DNA of 6,310 nucleotides, from contig WFLZ01000164.1 of NCBI GenBank assembly GCA_009177225.1, positions 14,802 to 21,111 on the forward strand, given 5' to 3'. The notes under the pieces are model-generated. The model was given only the letters and a program-made list of their open reading frames with translations. It ran no database searches and was not told the origin of the DNA. This DNA is from Clostridia bacterium. Lineage in GTDB: Bacteria > Bacillota > Clostridia > Oscillospirales > Ruminococcaceae. Made by a program: the position numbers and the translations under genes. Below are positions 5,483 to 6,310 of this stretch, one piece after another (position 1 is the first letter of the stretch; each line of letters starts with the position of its first letter).

Positions 5483-5503
5483 TATTCGCATAAATCAGAA
5501 TTG

Positions 5504-6136
5504 TCAAGTCTTTTTGATTGGATGTCTAATAACTGTTTTCCACTTCTCTGGGACAACTTTTCTTGCATCAGACAAATATATTTCATGATGTAATCTTTTG
5601 TTGGTTATATCATTGATGTAACCGTTTTCTTTGATATAATTGTCCATAATTGCTACCGTTGCTGGTTCATCATCAAAAGCACCCAAGTGCATAATTTGAA
5701 CACATAAGCCTTCATCAATAGTCAGAAATTCTGCTGATGAACAATCTATCTTTTTCTTTTTTGTTGCTGTTTCAATTGCCCATGCTAAATCCTTTTCTGA
5801 TACAAAGTCGGGCAAACGAATAACTGAAATCCAATGAAACGAGGCTTTATCGGCATAATTTATCCCATCAACATTTTCTTGCCACCAAAAGCCCTCTAAT
5901 GGTGGTACAACATATTCAAAAAAGCCCTTTATTTTGTAATCTGTTTTACAACTCATTTTCAGGGTATAGGCAACTGCATACAATACACTGATTGCTTGTT
6001 GATACGCTCCATTTTCTTCATTAGGGTCACCAGTACCTCTTACAGCTACATAATTTGCCTTTGGAACATTTACTATCATTGGTTTATTCTTAGGCATATA
6101 AAATTCTTTATACTCTTTCTTAAAGTCGAACGCCAT
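5504..6136 (-). CDS. GyrI-like small-molecule-binding domain protein
   Basis: Cytoplasmic protein of 210 residues that matches the stand-alone GyrI-like (SOUL/BacR-type effector-binding) family found widely in Firmicutes. Recognisable segments are the start MAFDFKKEYKEFYMPKNKP, VPKANYVAVRGTGDPNE (24-40), VVPPLEGFWW (76-85), the aromatic strand FHWISVIRLPDF (100-111), MHLGAFDDEPATVAIMDNYI (149-168) and the family-typical C-terminus HHEIYLSDARKVVPEKWKT. Length is normal and nothing is missing. Relatives of this domain bind hydrophobic or cationic small molecules in transcription factors; the stand-alone proteins are generally uncharacterised, so a role in binding or detoxifying a compound is inference. 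The ATG at 6136 is supported by GGAGG at 6142-6146, 5 bases upstream. There is no DNA-binding domain in this protein. Its promoter block mirrors that of the convergent small winged-helix-like gene, suggesting co-regulation. Confidence 0.92.
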   Translation of the reverse strand: MAFDFKKEYKEFYMPKNKPMIVNVPKANYVAVRGTGDPNEENGAYQQAISVLYAVAYTLKMSCKTDYKIKGFFEYVVPPLEGFWWQENVDGINYADKASFHWISVIRLPDFVSEKDLAWAIETATKKKKIDCSSAEFLTIDEGLCVQIMHLGAFDDEPATVAIMDNYIKENGYINDITNKRLHHEIYLSDARKVVPEKWKTVIRHPIKKT

Positions 6137-6156
6137 AGCTACCTCCGTTAAATTCC

Positions 6157-6171
6157 GATTTATCTTAGTAA
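6157..6171 (-). promoter_or_regulatory. Putative operator, second copy
   Basis: Minus-strand TTACTAAGATAAATC, identical to 5147-5161 and placed the same way, beginning 3 bases after the -10 box (6174). Likely bound by the same regulator if it is an operator. Confidence 0.5.
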
Positions 6172-6173
6172 TA

Positions 6174-6202
6174 ATTATACATCAAAGCCGTTACATTGTC
6201 AA
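6174..6202 (-). promoter_or_regulatory. Promoter of the GyrI-like gene
   Basis: Minus-strand TTGACA (6202-6197), a 17-base spacer, TATAAT (6179-6174). It is a perfect vegetative consensus, with the same spacing as its twin at 5116-5144. Predicted transcription start is near 6167, inside the conserved 15-base element, about 30 bases before the ATG. Confidence 0.87.
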
Positions 6203-6208
6203 TAGAAA

Positions 6209-6249
6209 CGCCACAGCACTTTTGACTGAAAATCATAAGTGCTGTGGCG
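6209..6249 (-). terminator. Hairpin upstream of the GyrI-like promoter, possible terminator or insulator
   Basis: CGCCACAGCACTT and AAGTGCTGTGGCG form a perfect 13-base-pair stem (6209-6221 with 6237-6249), extendable by three pairs past one mismatch. On the minus strand it is followed by TTTCTATTGACA, so it could end a transcript entering from the right and shield the promoter at 6174-6202. Only a short interrupted T-run follows, so termination would be weaker than in the left copy. Confidence 0.55.
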
Positions 6250-6310
6250 AAAACTTCTTTATGAGCCTCGCCTTTCTCCGACAGTTTTTTAATTTTATTA
6301 TTTGAATACT

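Larger units (their letters stand above)
6150..6290 (-). repeat. Right copy of the hairpin-promoter-operator block (inverted repeat)
   Basis: This is the inverted partner of 5027-5168, 141 bases long. It carries the same elements in the same order toward the GyrI-like gene: AAAAAACTG at the outer end, the 15-mer CTCATAAAGAAGTTT (6265-6251), the hairpin (6249-6209), TTGACA/TATAAT, and TTACTAAGATAAATC (6171-6157). Differences are scattered, and concentrated in the promoter spacer and hairpin base, as expected of an old duplication with selected sub-elements. The sequence beyond 6290 is A+T-rich with no gene visible before the window ends. Confidence 0.85.

Noticed and set aside
5027..6290. The inverted blocks as terminal inverted repeats of an insertion sequence
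   Set aside because: No transposase inside, no target-site duplication visible at the outer ends, and the conserved parts are promoter elements pointing inward to each gene. A non-autonomous repeat is not fully excluded and is noted as a finding.
1..6310. tRNA, rRNA, CRISPR array or known riboswitch
   Set aside because: Read on both strands; I saw no cloverleaf, rRNA segment, regularly spaced repeats or recognisable riboswitch core, and the intergenic leaders are short.

Overview
The window looks like chromosome from a low-GC, anaerobic Gram-positive bacterium, most plausibly a Ruminococcus or Oscillospiraceae-type gut Firmicute. This rests on the A+T-rich intergenic DNA, strong GGAGG ribosome binding sites, near-perfect TTGACA/TATAAT promoters, a Firmicute-type glucose-6-phosphate isomerase, and secreted S11 and VanY-type wall proteins. 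The taxonomic guess is inference.

Left part (1-4530, all minus strand). Transcription starts at a perfect consensus promoter near 4502-4530. It runs through three exported proteins built on D,D-carboxypeptidase folds: an S11 (penicillin-binding-protein type) serine carboxypeptidase (3391-4470), a VanY-like M15B protein (2359-3309) and a second S11 protein with a PBP5-type C-terminal domain (1150-2295). The first keeps the nucleophile SLAK and KTG motifs. The second has lost a zinc-ligand His, the catalytic Glu and the substrate-binding Arg of VanY enzymes. The third has lost all three S11 motifs (Tyr for the nucleophile Ser, NAN for SxN, KAS for KTG). Their frames are long, intact and have good ribosome binding sites, so I read them as maintained pseudoenzymes, not decayed genes. 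Downstream, with its own promoter, is pgi, whose 3' end lies off the left edge.

Middle (4531-5028, plus strand). A second strong promoter fires divergently into an A+T-rich gene for a 137-residue cytoplasmic protein that I do not recognise.

Right part (5027-6290). A compact convergent module holds a 68-residue winged-helix-like protein (plus strand) and a GyrI-like small-molecule-binding protein (minus strand). They meet at a long bidirectional terminator. Both genes are preceded by the same roughly 141-base block in inverted orientation, about 80% identical by hand alignment. The block contains a hairpin, a perfect TTGACA-17-TATAAT promoter and an identical 15-base element just after the -10. 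The hairpin stems show a compensatory base-pair change. The two genes therefore probably answer to the same regulator, or the block is a promoter-carrying repeat.

The two items most worth following are the carboxypeptidase cluster with two inactivated members from unrelated folds, and the twin inverted hairpin-promoter-operator blocks around the winged-helix/GyrI-like pair.
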